From Streptomyces natalensis ATCC 27448 (lineage in GTDB: Bacteria; Actinomycetota; Actinomycetes; Streptomycetales; Streptomycetaceae): 64,000 nucleotides of DNA. The notes beneath the pieces were generated by a model that had not been told where the DNA came from, ran no database searches, and saw only the letters and a program-made list of their open reading frames with translations. The stretch is from contig NZ_JRKI01000062.1 in NCBI RefSeq assembly GCF_000935125.1, positions 1 through 64,000 of the forward strand, written 5' to 3'. The translations under genes and the position numbers were made by a program. Below are positions 33,811-41,718 of the stretch, one piece after another (position 1 is the first letter of the stretch; each line of letters opens with the position of its first letter).

Positions 33811-34031
33811 GACTTTGCTCCCCCATGGATGGCTGTTGGCTGGCTGCGGGTTGACTCCGCGGACGAAGGTCAATGCGATGTTGACCGGTGCAGGGTACCG
33901 GTCGCCCCCGTCACCGGTATTCCGGGTCCCGCACGGCCACGCGGCCTCGCCGGAGTTGTCCACAGGCTTCGGCGGGGGAATCGGCGAGGAGATAGCGTCA
34001 TGGGAACGGATGAACGAGAGGGGGCGGAGCG

Positions 34032-35951
34032 GTGCGGCGCATCGGATGGGTGCTGGTGGCAGGGTGGCTGGCGGTGCTGTTCACCGCCGGGGTGGCACAT
34101 GCGGCGCCCGCGGGCGGTGATACGCCGACCCGGACCGCCTATCTCGCCGAGCGGCTGCGGGAGAACCCGGTCTATGTGACCGACCAGCTGCCGCGTGCGG
34201 TGCCGCGCTCCACGGCCCCCGCATTCGCCGAAGAGGCCCGGCGCCTGGGCGTTCCCACGTATGTCATCGTCCTGCCGAGCGAGGCCGATATGGGCTCCGA
34301 TGCGCTGCTCGCCGGGGTGCACGACCGGCTGGGCCGCAAGGGCCTCTATGTCTCGCTGGACGAATCGGGCCTGACGGATGTGCAGACCTACGGCGTGAGC
34401 GTGCCGGGCGCCCACGATGCCCGCTGGACGACGATGTACGAGTCGCCGTACGACGCGACCGCCCACGAGGAATTCCGGTATTTCGTCGATGTCCTCACAT
34501 CCGGGCATGCAGCGCAGCGGGCCAAGGAAGCCGAGAAGGAATACGGCGGCGCCTACCCCGCGCACGAACCGGCGAACTGGCACACCACCCGGACGGACCG
34601 CGAGGACCAGAGCTTCGGGACGGGCGTGGTCGTCGCCGGGGTTCCGCTCCTCGCGCTCCTGGTCACGGTCTTTCTGCGGCGCCACCGCCACACCCGGCGG
34701 CTCACGGTCGCCGCGGCCGCCCTCGCCCTGTCCGGGGTTCTCGCCTTCACCGCCTCGCAGATTTTCGACGACACCAGCAGCGGCGACGGCTCGTATCCGA
34801 CGGCCGCCGATATGCGGGCCCGTACCGACCGGGTGGCCGCCGGTCTGCGCCGCGACCCCCTCTACGTCGATCCGGAGAGCCCGCCGGTGCTGGACGCCGC
34901 CGCCCGGGCCCGGCTGCGCAAACGGCTCGCCGCGCTGCACCTTCCGGTGGTGATCGCCGCACTGCCCACCCCGATGGACGACGAATCCGGCGGCAGCGCC
35001 GACCTGCTGGCCAAGTCGCTGCACGACAAGCTGCACCGCAATGCCCTGATCGTGCTGGCCGATCCGGCGAACGACAGGATCGACACCTTCAATTACGGCG
35101 CCCGGATCGACAGCGAGTATCTCTTCGAGCGTCCGCACGACCTCTCCTATGCCGAGTCGTCCGCCCACCCCGCCACCGACCTCGGCTCCCGTCTGGACAA
35201 GCTGCTCGGCTATATCGCCAAGACCCCGCCGGCCAAACCGGGCAGCGAGGTCGCCCCCACCCCGGCGCCCGACCCGAAGCAGGAACAGACGCTGCCCGGT
35301 CTCTTCACCGGGGACTTCGAGCCCGGCCTGTTCATCGGCACCCTGCTCGCCGTGCTGCTGTTCGGGCTGGTGGCGGCGGTCGCCGCGCTCATCCGCCGCA
35401 TACGGCGACGGGGCGGGCACCAGGTGGACGCCCCCGACCTGCCCTCGCGGTCGTGGCTGCGGCAGACGGCCACCAGGGAACTCGACGCCCTGGGAAAGGC
35501 CGTGGACCCGGCCGCCGCACCGTCCGCGAAACAGGAGCGCCGGGCGTGGGAGTGCCTGGACGCCGCCGTGATGCTGCTCGACGGCGACAGCGACGCCCGG
35601 ATCGACGCCGACGCCTCCCCGGCCGACCTGGTCTGCGCGATTGTGCTGGCCCGCGCCGGACTCGCCGCCGTCCGGGACGCGTTGCCGACGCAGCACGTCT
35701 GCCATCGCAATCCCCTGCACGGCCCCGCCGGCAAGGTGCGGCCCTCGGGCCGCAAGGGGCGCGGGTCTCCGGTGTGCGAGGCGTGCCGGGCGGCCCCGGG
35801 GGCCGTGCTCCGGCTGCGGCCCACGGCCTCCTCCGGGTCCGGCTCCGCCGTCCCCTACCCGACCCTCCCCGGGCCGCTGGCTGCGCTGGGCGACGGCGCC
35901 GGAATCGATCAACTCACCCGCGAGATACGGGAGCACTACGGTGTCCACTGA
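34032..35951 (+). CDS. Membrane protein with duplicated extracytoplasmic TPM-like domain
   Basis: 639 residues. It has a signal/anchor (IGWVLVAGWLAVLFTAGVAHA), a first domain with ENPVYVTDQLPRAV...VPTYVIVLPSEADMG, and membrane segments near 205-245. A second copy of the domain follows (RRDPLYVDPESPPVL...LPVVIAALPTPMDD), then another span near 430-452 and a cytosolic tail. The tail contains CHRNPLHGPA and CEACRA, a possible zinc-ribbon C-x3-PLHGPA-x(n)-C-x2-C. The GTG start has GGGGG 8 nt upstream. A third copy of the domain and the same tail motif lie in the next gene, so these arose by duplication. Function unknown. Confidence 0.75.
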   Translation: MRRIGWVLVAGWLAVLFTAGVAHAAPAGGDTPTRTAYLAERLRENPVYVTDQLPRAVPRSTAPAFAEEARRLGVPTYVIVLPSEADMGSDALLAGVHDRLGRKGLYVSLDESGLTDVQTYGVSVPGAHDARWTTMYESPYDATAHEEFRYFVDVLTSGHAAQRAKEAEKEYGGAYPAHEPANWHTTRTDREDQSFGTGVVVAGVPLLALLVTVFLRRHRHTRRLTVAAAALALSGVLAFTASQIFDDTSSGDGSYPTAADMRARTDRVAAGLRRDPLYVDPESPPVLDAAARARLRKRLAALHLPVVIAALPTPMDDESGGSADLLAKSLHDKLHRNALIVLADPANDRIDTFNYGARIDSEYLFERPHDLSYAESSAHPATDLGSRLDKLLGYIAKTPPAKPGSEVAPTPAPDPKQEQTLPGLFTGDFEPGLFIGTLLAVLLFGLVAAVAALIRRIRRRGGHQVDAPDLPSRSWLRQTATRELDALGKAVDPAAAPSAKQERRAWECLDAAVMLLDGDSDARIDADASPADLVCAIVLARAGLAAVRDALPTQHVCHRNPLHGPAGKVRPSGRKGRGSPVCEACRAAPGAVLRLRPTASSGSGSAVPYPTLPGPLAALGDGAGIDQLTREIREHYGVH

Positions 35952-37215
35952 TCCCCGCCGCCCGGTGCGGAGCGCCCTGGGGCGCGCCCTTGCGATCGCC
36001 GTAGCGTCCCTGGCGCTGCTCGTCTGCGCCGCGGCTCCGGGCGCGGCCGCCGAGAGCCCCGGGCAGAAGATCGCCAACGCGCTGCGTACGTCATCCGTTT
36101 ACGTCGATCCGTCCCTCGCCACGGCCGTCGACGTGGCCCAGCAGCGCAAGCTCGTCGCCCAGATCCGGCAGACCCGTCTGCCGATCCGGGTGGCCCTGGT
36201 GCCGCTGGTCGAGGGGGACAGCTGGAACGGCGAGCCGCAGCAGCTCGCCGAGGTGGTGCACGACCGGATTGGCGGCGGCCCGGCCATCCTGATCACGCTC
36301 GGGACGAACGGCGAAGGCATCGCCGCCGCCGAATGGCCGGACGGCGCCCACCAGGCGTGGAAGGCCGCGGCCGCGGTCTCTCTCCAGGACGATATGAAGG
36401 ACGCCGGTCCGGCCCGGCGGATCGCCCGCGCCATCAAGATCATCAAGGCCGGGACGGGCGACGCGGAGTTCAAGAAGGTCACCGCCGATGTCAACGGCCC
36501 CGCCACACACACCGGCAGGCCCAAGCCGTCGGGTACGGGGTCGGGTTCGCCGTTGCCGCGGATGCTGGCCCTCGCCGTCGGGCCGCTGCTGCTGCTCGCC
36601 GCCGCGGGCCTGCTGTTGCGCCGCCGCGCCCGGCTGCGCGGCGGGCTCGCCACTCCCTTCGCGCTGCCGCGCGCGGTCTTCGCCGCCGCCCACAGCGCCG
36701 ATGAGACCGGGCTCCGCGAGCGCGCGGGCGAGGAGGTCGTACGGCTCGGCGAGGAGGCCCGCGCCGCGCAGGGCGACCCGACGGCCATCGAGCGCGCCCT
36801 GGACGCCTATGCCGCGGCCGGCACGGTCCTGGACCGCGCCCGCGGAATCCCCGACCTGGCGGGCGTGTTCGCCCTGGTCGCCGAGGGTCACGCGGCCCTG
36901 TCCGGCACCCGTCCCGCACTCCCCCTGTGCTTCTTCCACCCCCTGCACGGCCCCGCCGCCCGCCGTGTCGCCTGGCGCCCTCTCGGCCGCCGCGAGCAGC
37001 TGCGGGTGGCCGCCTGCGAGACCTGCATACGGGCCATCCGCACCCACAGCGCACCGGAGGTCCTCCTCGACCGCCACGACGGCCGCCCCGTCCCGTACTT
37101 CGAGGTGCCCGCAGCGAACAGCCTCTGGGCGGCCACCGGTTACGGCTCCCTCCTGGGCGACGACTCGCTGGCGGCCCGGGTCCAGCGGGGGGATTTCACG
37201 CGGACGGTGACGTAG
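35941..37215 (+). CDS. Paralogous TPM-like membrane protein
   Basis: 424 residues. The GTG lies inside the last codons of the previous gene (11-nt overlap), so the pair is coupled. It has a signal/anchor (LAIAVASLALLVCAAAPGAAA), one extracytoplasmic domain starting ALRTSSVYVDPSL and continuing LPIRVALVPLVEGDSW, and one span near 203-222 (MLALAVGPLLLLAAAGLLL). A cytosolic tail follows with CFFHPLHGPA and CETCIRA. The domain, span and tail correspond to the second half of the upstream protein. Both presumably work as a heteromeric envelope complex, by inference only. Confidence 0.75.
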   Translation: MSTDPRRPVRSALGRALAIAVASLALLVCAAAPGAAAESPGQKIANALRTSSVYVDPSLATAVDVAQQRKLVAQIRQTRLPIRVALVPLVEGDSWNGEPQQLAEVVHDRIGGGPAILITLGTNGEGIAAAEWPDGAHQAWKAAAAVSLQDDMKDAGPARRIARAIKIIKAGTGDAEFKKVTADVNGPATHTGRPKPSGTGSGSPLPRMLALAVGPLLLLAAAGLLLRRRARLRGGLATPFALPRAVFAAAHSADETGLRERAGEEVVRLGEEARAAQGDPTAIERALDAYAAAGTVLDRARGIPDLAGVFALVAEGHAALSGTRPALPLCFFHPLHGPAARRVAWRPLGRREQLRVAACETCIRAIRTHSAPEVLLDRHDGRPVPYFEVPAANSLWAATGYGSLLGDDSLAARVQRGDFTRTVT

Positions 37216-37443
37216 GGCGGGGGCCGCGGTGTGGCCGGGGTGCGCCTCGCAACGTCGTGGCCGTGGCGGCCGCTTGCCGCCCGGTTCCCCTTTCTCGAAT
37301 TTTATTGCCCGAGCATTGCCCGGGGACCAATGCCGTTGAATTCATCCGCAATGGGGCGGGTGTATTGACGGTGCCCGGCAAGCGTTCAGGGCGAATTACC
37401 GCGAATCCGCTCCGAATGGCGTGGCGAGGTCCGCGACGCCGTT

Positions 37444-37473
37444 TCGACAAAGGCGAAAGGGTGCTCCTATGCT
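37444..37473 (+). promoter_or_regulatory. Candidate promoter of the lipoprotein gene
   Basis: TCGACA (37444-37449) and TATGCT (37468-37473) are 18 bp apart, about 75 bp upstream of the TTG start. The remaining 37216-37443 is AT-richer than average and shows no gene. Confidence 0.35.
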
Positions 37474-37550
37474 CCGCTCACAGCCGTTCGCCTGCGCACA
37501 TGGCATCGCCAACTGTGGTGCGAGACGGGGGATCTGCGAGGAGAACAGTT

Positions 37551-38195
37551 TTGCTGCACACCAAGTCCGCCTGGCTGCGCGCGGACGCCCCCGTCGCCGT
37601 GCTGGCCCTGCCCCTGGCCCTGACGTTGACCGCCTGCGGCGGCAAGAAGGACGCCTCCGGCGCCAAGGCCGACGCGGCGAGGTCGGGCTCCGGGAAGACG
37701 GCGCAGAAGACTTCGGCGGACCGGGCGGTGAGCAGCGGGCTGAAGCCGGGGCAGAGCGGGACCCGGAAGTTCCGGGAAGGTTCCGGGAAACTGACCGTCA
37801 CCTATGAGATTGCCGCCCAGAAGGTATATGTGGGCACCGAGGCCGACGCCCAGAAATTGGTCTCCGATCCCAAGGATGCCAAGGGCCTGGTCGCCGCGAC
37901 CGCATTTGTGAAGTACACGAACAAGGGCGGCGGAGAGGTCACGGGTCTGCCGCATGTGGACAATCAGGCGGAGATCTACGCGGACGGCCGCCGGGGCGGT
38001 CTGCTCATCGGTGCCGCCGAGAGCCTTCCCGGCTGTGAGGACCCGGTCGACATCGACAGCTGGAAGACCGGCCAGAGCCATGTCATCTGCCAGACCTTCA
38101 TGATCCCCAAGGGCGCGAAGTCCATGGAGGTCCACTGGGCGGCGGACGACGCCGACGAGGACCCGCTCATCTGGAAGTTCGCCCAGCAGGGCTGA
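37551..38195 (+). CDS. Lipoprotein of unknown function, TTG start
   Basis: 214 residues. The TTG at 37551 has GAGGAG exactly 7 nt upstream and gives a standard lipoprotein signal peptide ending in LALTLTACGG. The in-frame ATG at 37500 has no ribosome site and would add 17 unlikely residues. A Lys/Ala/Ser linker follows the Cys. Then a beta-rich domain of about 140 residues runs from KLTVTYEIAAQKVYVGTEAD to VICQTFMIPKGAKSMEVHW with two Cys, resembling DUF4352-type immunoglobulin-like lipoproteins. No transporter genes adjoin. A very strong terminator follows. Confidence 0.78.
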   Translation: MLHTKSAWLRADAPVAVLALPLALTLTACGGKKDASGAKADAARSGSGKTAQKTSADRAVSSGLKPGQSGTRKFREGSGKLTVTYEIAAQKVYVGTEADAQKLVSDPKDAKGLVAATAFVKYTNKGGGEVTGLPHVDNQAEIYADGRRGGLLIGAAESLPGCEDPVDIDSWKTGQSHVICQTFMIPKGAKSMEVHWAADDADEDPLIWKFAQQG

Positions 38196-38216
38196 CAGAC
38201 GCCGGAACCCGGCCCG

Positions 38217-38247
38217 CCCGGATGCCCACGGAACGTGGGCATCCGGG
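38217..38247 (+). terminator. 14-bp perfect stem with GAA loop
   Basis: CCCGGATGCCCACG (38217-38230) pairs completely with CGTGGGCATCCGGG (38234-38247), 21 bp after the lipoprotein stop. A second stem, GGAGCTGA/TCAGCTCC at 38280-38302, may serve the convergent hydrolase gene. Confidence 0.8.
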
Positions 38248-38429
38248 AAGCCGGTGCACTCCGGAAACCGGAGGGGCACGGAGCTGACGGGGGTTCAGCT
38301 CCGCGCCCCACCGCGCGCCGCAGCGTCCCGCCGAGCCGCGTCGCCGCCGGGCCGTACCGCCGGGCCGCACGCCTCAACCGGGCGTCGTGGCCGCACACCT
38401 CAGCCCGGGGCGGGCCGCGCCCGCGCGCC

Positions 38430-39305
38430 TCAGCCCGGCGTCGTGGCCGTACGCAGGAACGGATCGATGGCGTGGTACCAGGCGTCGGGCGCCTCCCAGG
38501 GCAGCAGATGGCCCGCGTCGGGAATTTCGGCGTACTCGCCGCGGGGCAGCACGCGGACCATCTCCTGGGCCTCGGCGCGGCCCAGTTCGGCGTCCAGGCC
38601 GCGTACGACCAGCGCCGGGCACTGCACCTGGGCCAGCTCTTCCCAGTGCGCGTCATAGACCCAGGTCTCGCGCGCCCGCAGCATCTGACGGCGCGAGAAG
38701 ACCGGCCGCCAGCCGTCGGCCCGCTCGGCCATCACCTCGGCGAAGAACTCGCCCCGGACCGGCCGGGGGCGCTCCAGCGTCGGATCGTCCTCGCCGAACC
38801 ATTTGCGGACGTCGGCGAGCGTCGCGAACGGCACCGGCCAGGAACGGAACCATTCGGTCCATTCGCGCTGCGAGGCCGCGCCCAGCGCCGAGGCCCGCAT
38901 ATCGCAGATGACCAGCGCGCTCACCAGATCCGGCCGCCGGGCCGCGACCTGCCATGCCGTCAGGGCGCCCATGGCGTGCCCGATCAGGGCGGCCGGGGCG
39001 AGACCGAGCTGCTCGATGGCCGCGATGGCGTCATCGACGTATGCCTCGCGGTCGTACGGCCCGTCCGCGGGCTTCTCGCTGCGGCCGTGGCCGCGCTGGT
39101 CGAGCCCGACCGGGCGGTGCCGCGCGCTGAGCCGCCGTGCGGTGTCCGCCCAGTGCGAAGCGCGCCCCATCAGACCGTGGAGCATCAGCACGCCCGGACC
39201 GCGACCGGCCGCGCCCGTCCCGCCGCCGCTCTTGGGCGGATCGGTGAATTCCCAGGCCGCGAGCCGCGCCCCGCCGGCCCCTGTCACATCGATGCGCCGC
39301 ACCAT
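38430..39305 (-). CDS. Alpha/beta-hydrolase fold protein lacking the nucleophilic serine
   Basis: 291 residues. The fold signature is complete: VLMLHGLMGRASHW for the oxyanion loop, GLDQRGHGRS, VRGLDAELG with the likely acidic residue, and PDAGHLLPWEAPD with the His. The nucleophile elbow, however, reads GHAMGA, with Ala (codon GCC) where Ser is expected in G-x-S-x-G. The protein is therefore probably not a serine esterase; it may act without covalent catalysis or as a binding protein. ATG 39305 is the likely start. The 3' end carries an imperfect duplication of the stop-codon region (38371-38393 and 38427-38449). Confidence 0.82.
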   Translation of the reverse strand: MVRRIDVTGAGGARLAAWEFTDPPKSGGGTGAAGRGPGVLMLHGLMGRASHWADTARRLSARHRPVGLDQRGHGRSEKPADGPYDREAYVDDAIAAIEQLGLAPAALIGHAMGALTAWQVAARRPDLVSALVICDMRASALGAASQREWTEWFRSWPVPFATLADVRKWFGEDDPTLERPRPVRGEFFAEVMAERADGWRPVFSRRQMLRARETWVYDAHWEELAQVQCPALVVRGLDAELGRAEAQEMVRVLPRGEYAEIPDAGHLLPWEAPDAWYHAIDPFLRTATTPG

Positions 39306-39359
39306 GTGCCCCGCCACCCCCAATCGTCCATGGCCAGCCCCACGCCCCTCACCACACTA

Positions 39360-39375
39360 TCGAACCTCTATTCGA
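39360..39375. promoter_or_regulatory. LexA-like (SOS) box candidate
   Basis: TCGAAC-CTCT-ATTCGA matches the actinobacterial TCGAAC-N4-GTTCGA palindrome with one change. It lies 55 bp upstream of the hydrolase start. Confidence 0.3.
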
Positions 39376-39497
39376 ACGCACCGTCCTCGGCCACAACACC
39401 CCTCGTTCGAGTGACCTCGCGCAAGGATTGACCGGGTCCGGCAGGGGGAGACATGTGCCGGGAGGCGGGCCCTACCGGGAAGGGGGCCCGTGGGGAA

Positions 39498-39581
39498 AGA
39501 CCCTGGGAGCTCGGGGCTCCGGGTCTTGGCGGGGGGACATGGGGAGGCAGGGCCCCGGCTGCTCGCAGCACCGGGGCCCTG
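39498..39581. terminator. Pair of strong intergenic hairpins
   Basis: The second stem (39548-39581) has 11 contiguous GC-rich pairs plus a 4-bp inner stem with loop CGC. Both could terminate transcripts coming from either side. Confidence 0.5.
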
Positions 39582-39791
39582 ACCGTGTCGGTGCACGGCC
39601 GGCCACGGCACAGCCAGCGGACGGATCACAGCCCCCTCCCCACCCCGGAGAGCCGACACCCCACAAGTGAGGCCCGCGTACCTGAGCACCGCGCCTCGTG
39701 CCGACATATGCCACCGCGTCAGCGCCAGGGTGGCACGACACCGCCGGAATCGCACGGGTTCCCACAAGTTCGTTCAATGAGAAATCACTGA

Positions 39792-39834
39792 GCGAGCCCG
39801 CCGGCAGCGCATCGGCGCAGCTCAGCGGGCTCGC
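39792..39834 (-). terminator. Terminator of dmdR1
   Basis: GCGAGCCCGC (39792-39801) and GCGGGCTCGC (39825-39834) form a perfect 10-bp stem with a 23-nt loop, 50 bp beyond the dmdR1 stop codon. Confidence 0.6.
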
Positions 39835-39869
39835 GGGAAATCAGCGGAAAAGCAGCGGAAAAGAAAGGG

Positions 39870-40622
39870 ATGCCGGCGACGACCTCAGCGCTTCGCGACG
39901 AACACATGCGAGGCGATCTCGGAATGCAGTTCGGCGGCCTCGCCGCTGCTGCCGACCAGCACCCCGCCCGCCGACTCCGTCACGCTCACCACGGCGCCCG
40001 GCTGCACACCGGCCCGCCGCAGGGTGTACATCAGCTGGGCGTCGGCCTGGATCGGCTCGCCGATGCGGCGCACCACGACCGTCTTGCCGTCGGCCCCCGG
40101 ATCCAGATCCATCAGGCTCACCATGCCGGCGTCCAGGAACGGGTCGGCCTCGGACTTCTCGCCCAGCTCCTCCAGGCCCGGGATGGGGTTGCCGTACGGC
40201 GATTCCGTCGGGTGCCGCAGCAGCTCCACGACGCGGCGCTCGACCGCCTCGCTCATCACGTGCTCCCAGCGGCAGGCCTCGGCGTGCACCTGCTCCCACT
40301 CCAGCCCGATGACGTCGACGAGCAGACATTCGGCGAGGCGGTGCTTGCGCATCACCCGGGTCGCCAGCCGCCGGCCCTCTTCCGTCAGCTCCAGATGACG
40401 GTCGCCCGCGACCGTCAGCAGGCCGTCTCGCTCCATGCGCGCCACGGTCTGGCTGACCGTGGGGCCGCTCTGTTCGAGCCGCTCCGCGATGCGGGCGCGC
40501 ATGGGGACCACACCTTCCTCTTCCAGTTCGAGGATGGTGCGGAGATACATCTCCGTGGTGTCGATCAGTCCGGACATGCGTGCCCCTCATGTGTCGTGCG
40601 GTGGCCCTGGACTCAATTCTGA
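39870..40622 (+). CDS. Antisense ORF across dmdR1 (possible adm equivalent)
   Basis: A 250-codon ORF runs antiparallel through all of dmdR1, beginning with an ATG that follows AAGAAAGGG. In S. coelicolor an antiparallel gene named adm over dmdR1 has been reported to make protein and to affect siderophore and antibiotic production. Here the product is His-, Gln- and Leu-rich, with the look of a reverse-frame shadow. I list it because of that precedent; the sequence alone does not prove expression. Confidence 0.2.
   Translation: MPATTSALRDEHMRGDLGMQFGGLAAAADQHPARRLRHAHHGARLHTGPPQGVHQLGVGLDRLADAAHHDRLAVGPRIQIHQAHHAGVQERVGLGLLAQLLQARDGVAVRRFRRVPQQLHDAALDRLAHHVLPAAGLGVHLLPLQPDDVDEQTFGEAVLAHHPGRQPPALFRQLQMTVARDRQQAVSLHARHGLADRGAALFEPLRDAGAHGDHTFLFQFEDGAEIHLRGVDQSGHACPSCVVRWPWTQF
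39885..40577 (-). CDS. dmdR1: DtxR/IdeR-family iron-dependent repressor DmdR1
   Basis: 230 residues, nearly identical in recognisable segments to S. coelicolor DmdR1 (SCO4394). The winged helix lies at residues 1-70 (MSGLIDTTEMYLRTILELEEEG, SGPTVSQTVARMERDGLL). The dimerisation and metal-binding helices lie at 70-140, with RKHRLAECLLVDVIGLEW and the metal ligands in HAEACRWEHVMSE. An SH3-like C-terminal domain ends in SHVFVAKR. It represses siderophore and iron-storage genes when loaded with ferrous iron. It is divergent from the SIS-domain gene, with a 5 x 14-bp repeat array in between. A long antisense ORF covers the whole gene. Confidence 0.95.
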   Translation of the reverse strand: MSGLIDTTEMYLRTILELEEEGVVPMRARIAERLEQSGPTVSQTVARMERDGLLTVAGDRHLELTEEGRRLATRVMRKHRLAECLLVDVIGLEWEQVHAEACRWEHVMSEAVERRVVELLRHPTESPYGNPIPGLEELGEKSEADPFLDAGMVSLMDLDPGADGKTVVVRRIGEPIQADAQLMYTLRRAGVQPGAVVSVTESAGGVLVGSSGEAAELHSEIASHVFVAKR

Positions 40623-40657
40623 CGCATCCCACCGACAACGGGGCCCCGTCGTCCGTA

Positions 40658-40727
40658 CACCGGACTCCCTACACCGGACTCGACGCACCGGACTCGATGC
40701 GCCGGACGCGACGCACCGGGTGCGCTC
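40658..40727. repeat. Five tandem 14-bp repeats in the dmdR1 divergent promoter region
   Basis: Units beginning CACCGG or CGCCGG start at 40658, 40672, 40686, 40700 and 40714, exactly 14 bp apart. The consensus is CACCGGACTCGAYG. They lie about 80-150 bp upstream of dmdR1 and 145-215 bp upstream of the SIS gene. No iron box (TTAGGTTAGGCTAACCTAA type) is visible here. Confidence 0.75.
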
Positions 40728-40870
40728 CGTGTTGACAGCGTGCCGGTCCGGACCCCACCGTGATCCGCGCCACGACTGTCGCGCCCGGCGTACCAGCCGA
40801 ACGAGCCGCCGCGGAGCGTGCCGTGTGCGGCTGCGCAAGGATCCGGGGCGATCGAGAGGGGACCGCGGCA

Positions 40871-41635
40871 ATGGCCGACACCGACCGGAGTGACCACCTG
40901 GCCGGGGAGTACTTCGATGCGGCGATTGCGCTGCTGCGGCGGGTGCAGGAGGACAGCGGCGGCGCGATCACCGCGGCGGGGCGGCTGATCGCCGACACCG
41001 TCGAGGCGGGCGGGCGGGTGTTCTCCTTCGGCGCCGGCCACTCCTCGCTGCCCGCCCAGGACACCGTCTACCGGGCGGGCGGCCTGGCGGTGATGAATCT
41101 GCTGTGCGTCCCCGGGGTCATCGGTGTGGACGTACGGCCCGCCACGCTCGGCAGCGCCCTGGAGCGGGTGGACGGGCTCGCCGCGGCCGTCCTGGACACC
41201 AGCCCGCTGGAGGCCGGCGACGTCCTGGTGATCGTCTCGCTGTCCGGGCGCAATGCGCTGCCGGTGGAGATGGCGTTGAGCGCACGGGAGCGCGGCATCA
41301 GGGTCATCGGCGTGACCTCGGTGGCGTACGCGGCGGAGACGACGTCCCGGCATGTCTCGGGCGGCTTCCTCAAAGACCACTGCGACCTCGTCCTGGACAG
41401 CGCGATCACGGTCGGCGACGCGGAGTTGACCACGCCGGGCATCGGCGCGCCGTTCGCCCCGGCCTCCACGGTCGTCACCAGCGCGATCATGCAGGCCGTG
41501 GTGGCCACCGCCGCGGGGGCGCTGGCCGAACGGGGCCTCGAACCGCCGCTACTACGATCAGGAAACGTCGACGGCGGGCACGAGTGGAACGCCCGGGTGA
41601 TCGCCGCGTACGCGGACCGCATCTTCTGGGCGTGA
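40871..41635 (+). CDS. SIS-domain protein, UPF0309 family
   Basis: 254 residues. The sugar isomerase domain is clear: EAGGRVFSFGAGHSSLPAQD, GDVLVIVSLSGRNALPVEMA and IGVTS. It is the UPF0309 type found beside dmdR1 in Streptomyces. Such proteins bind phosphosugars, and relatives are phosphoheptose isomerases or amino-sugar regulators; the true substrate is unknown. ATG 40871 has AGGGG about 10 nt upstream; an upstream extension of the frame lacks family similarity. It ends 83 bp from the convergent PAS gene. Confidence 0.85.
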   Translation: MADTDRSDHLAGEYFDAAIALLRRVQEDSGGAITAAGRLIADTVEAGGRVFSFGAGHSSLPAQDTVYRAGGLAVMNLLCVPGVIGVDVRPATLGSALERVDGLAAAVLDTSPLEAGDVLVIVSLSGRNALPVEMALSARERGIRVIGVTSVAYAAETTSRHVSGGFLKDHCDLVLDSAITVGDAELTTPGIGAPFAPASTVVTSAIMQAVVATAAGALAERGLEPPLLRSGNVDGGHEWNARVIAAYADRIFWA

Positions 41636-41718
41636 CGCCGTCTTCCGGGCGTGACGCTGTCTTCCGGGAATGACGCCCGCCGGTACGGCCCGGTGCGCCC
41701 CCGGTGGGCCGCGGCCCC

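Larger units (their letters stand above)
39306..39884. other. 580-bp gene-free region with several strong hairpins
   Basis: Between the hydrolase start and the dmdR1 end there is no convincing gene. It holds a LexA-like palindrome (39360-39375), a GGGCCC-type stem near 39467-39490, and an imperfect AGACCC/GGGTCT hairpin at 39498-39526. There is also a very long stem at 39548-39581, in which CAGGGCCCCGG pairs with CCGGGGCCCTG around an inner TGCT-CGC-AGCA. A further stem lies at 39792-39834. The number of terminator-like stems suggests at least one short untranslated transcript. Confidence 0.45.

Noticed and set aside
39420..39590. tRNA-like or RNase P-like RNA among the hairpins near dmdR1
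   Set aside because: No T-arm GGTTCRA motif, no CCA-adjacent acceptor pairing and no RNase P core motif found.
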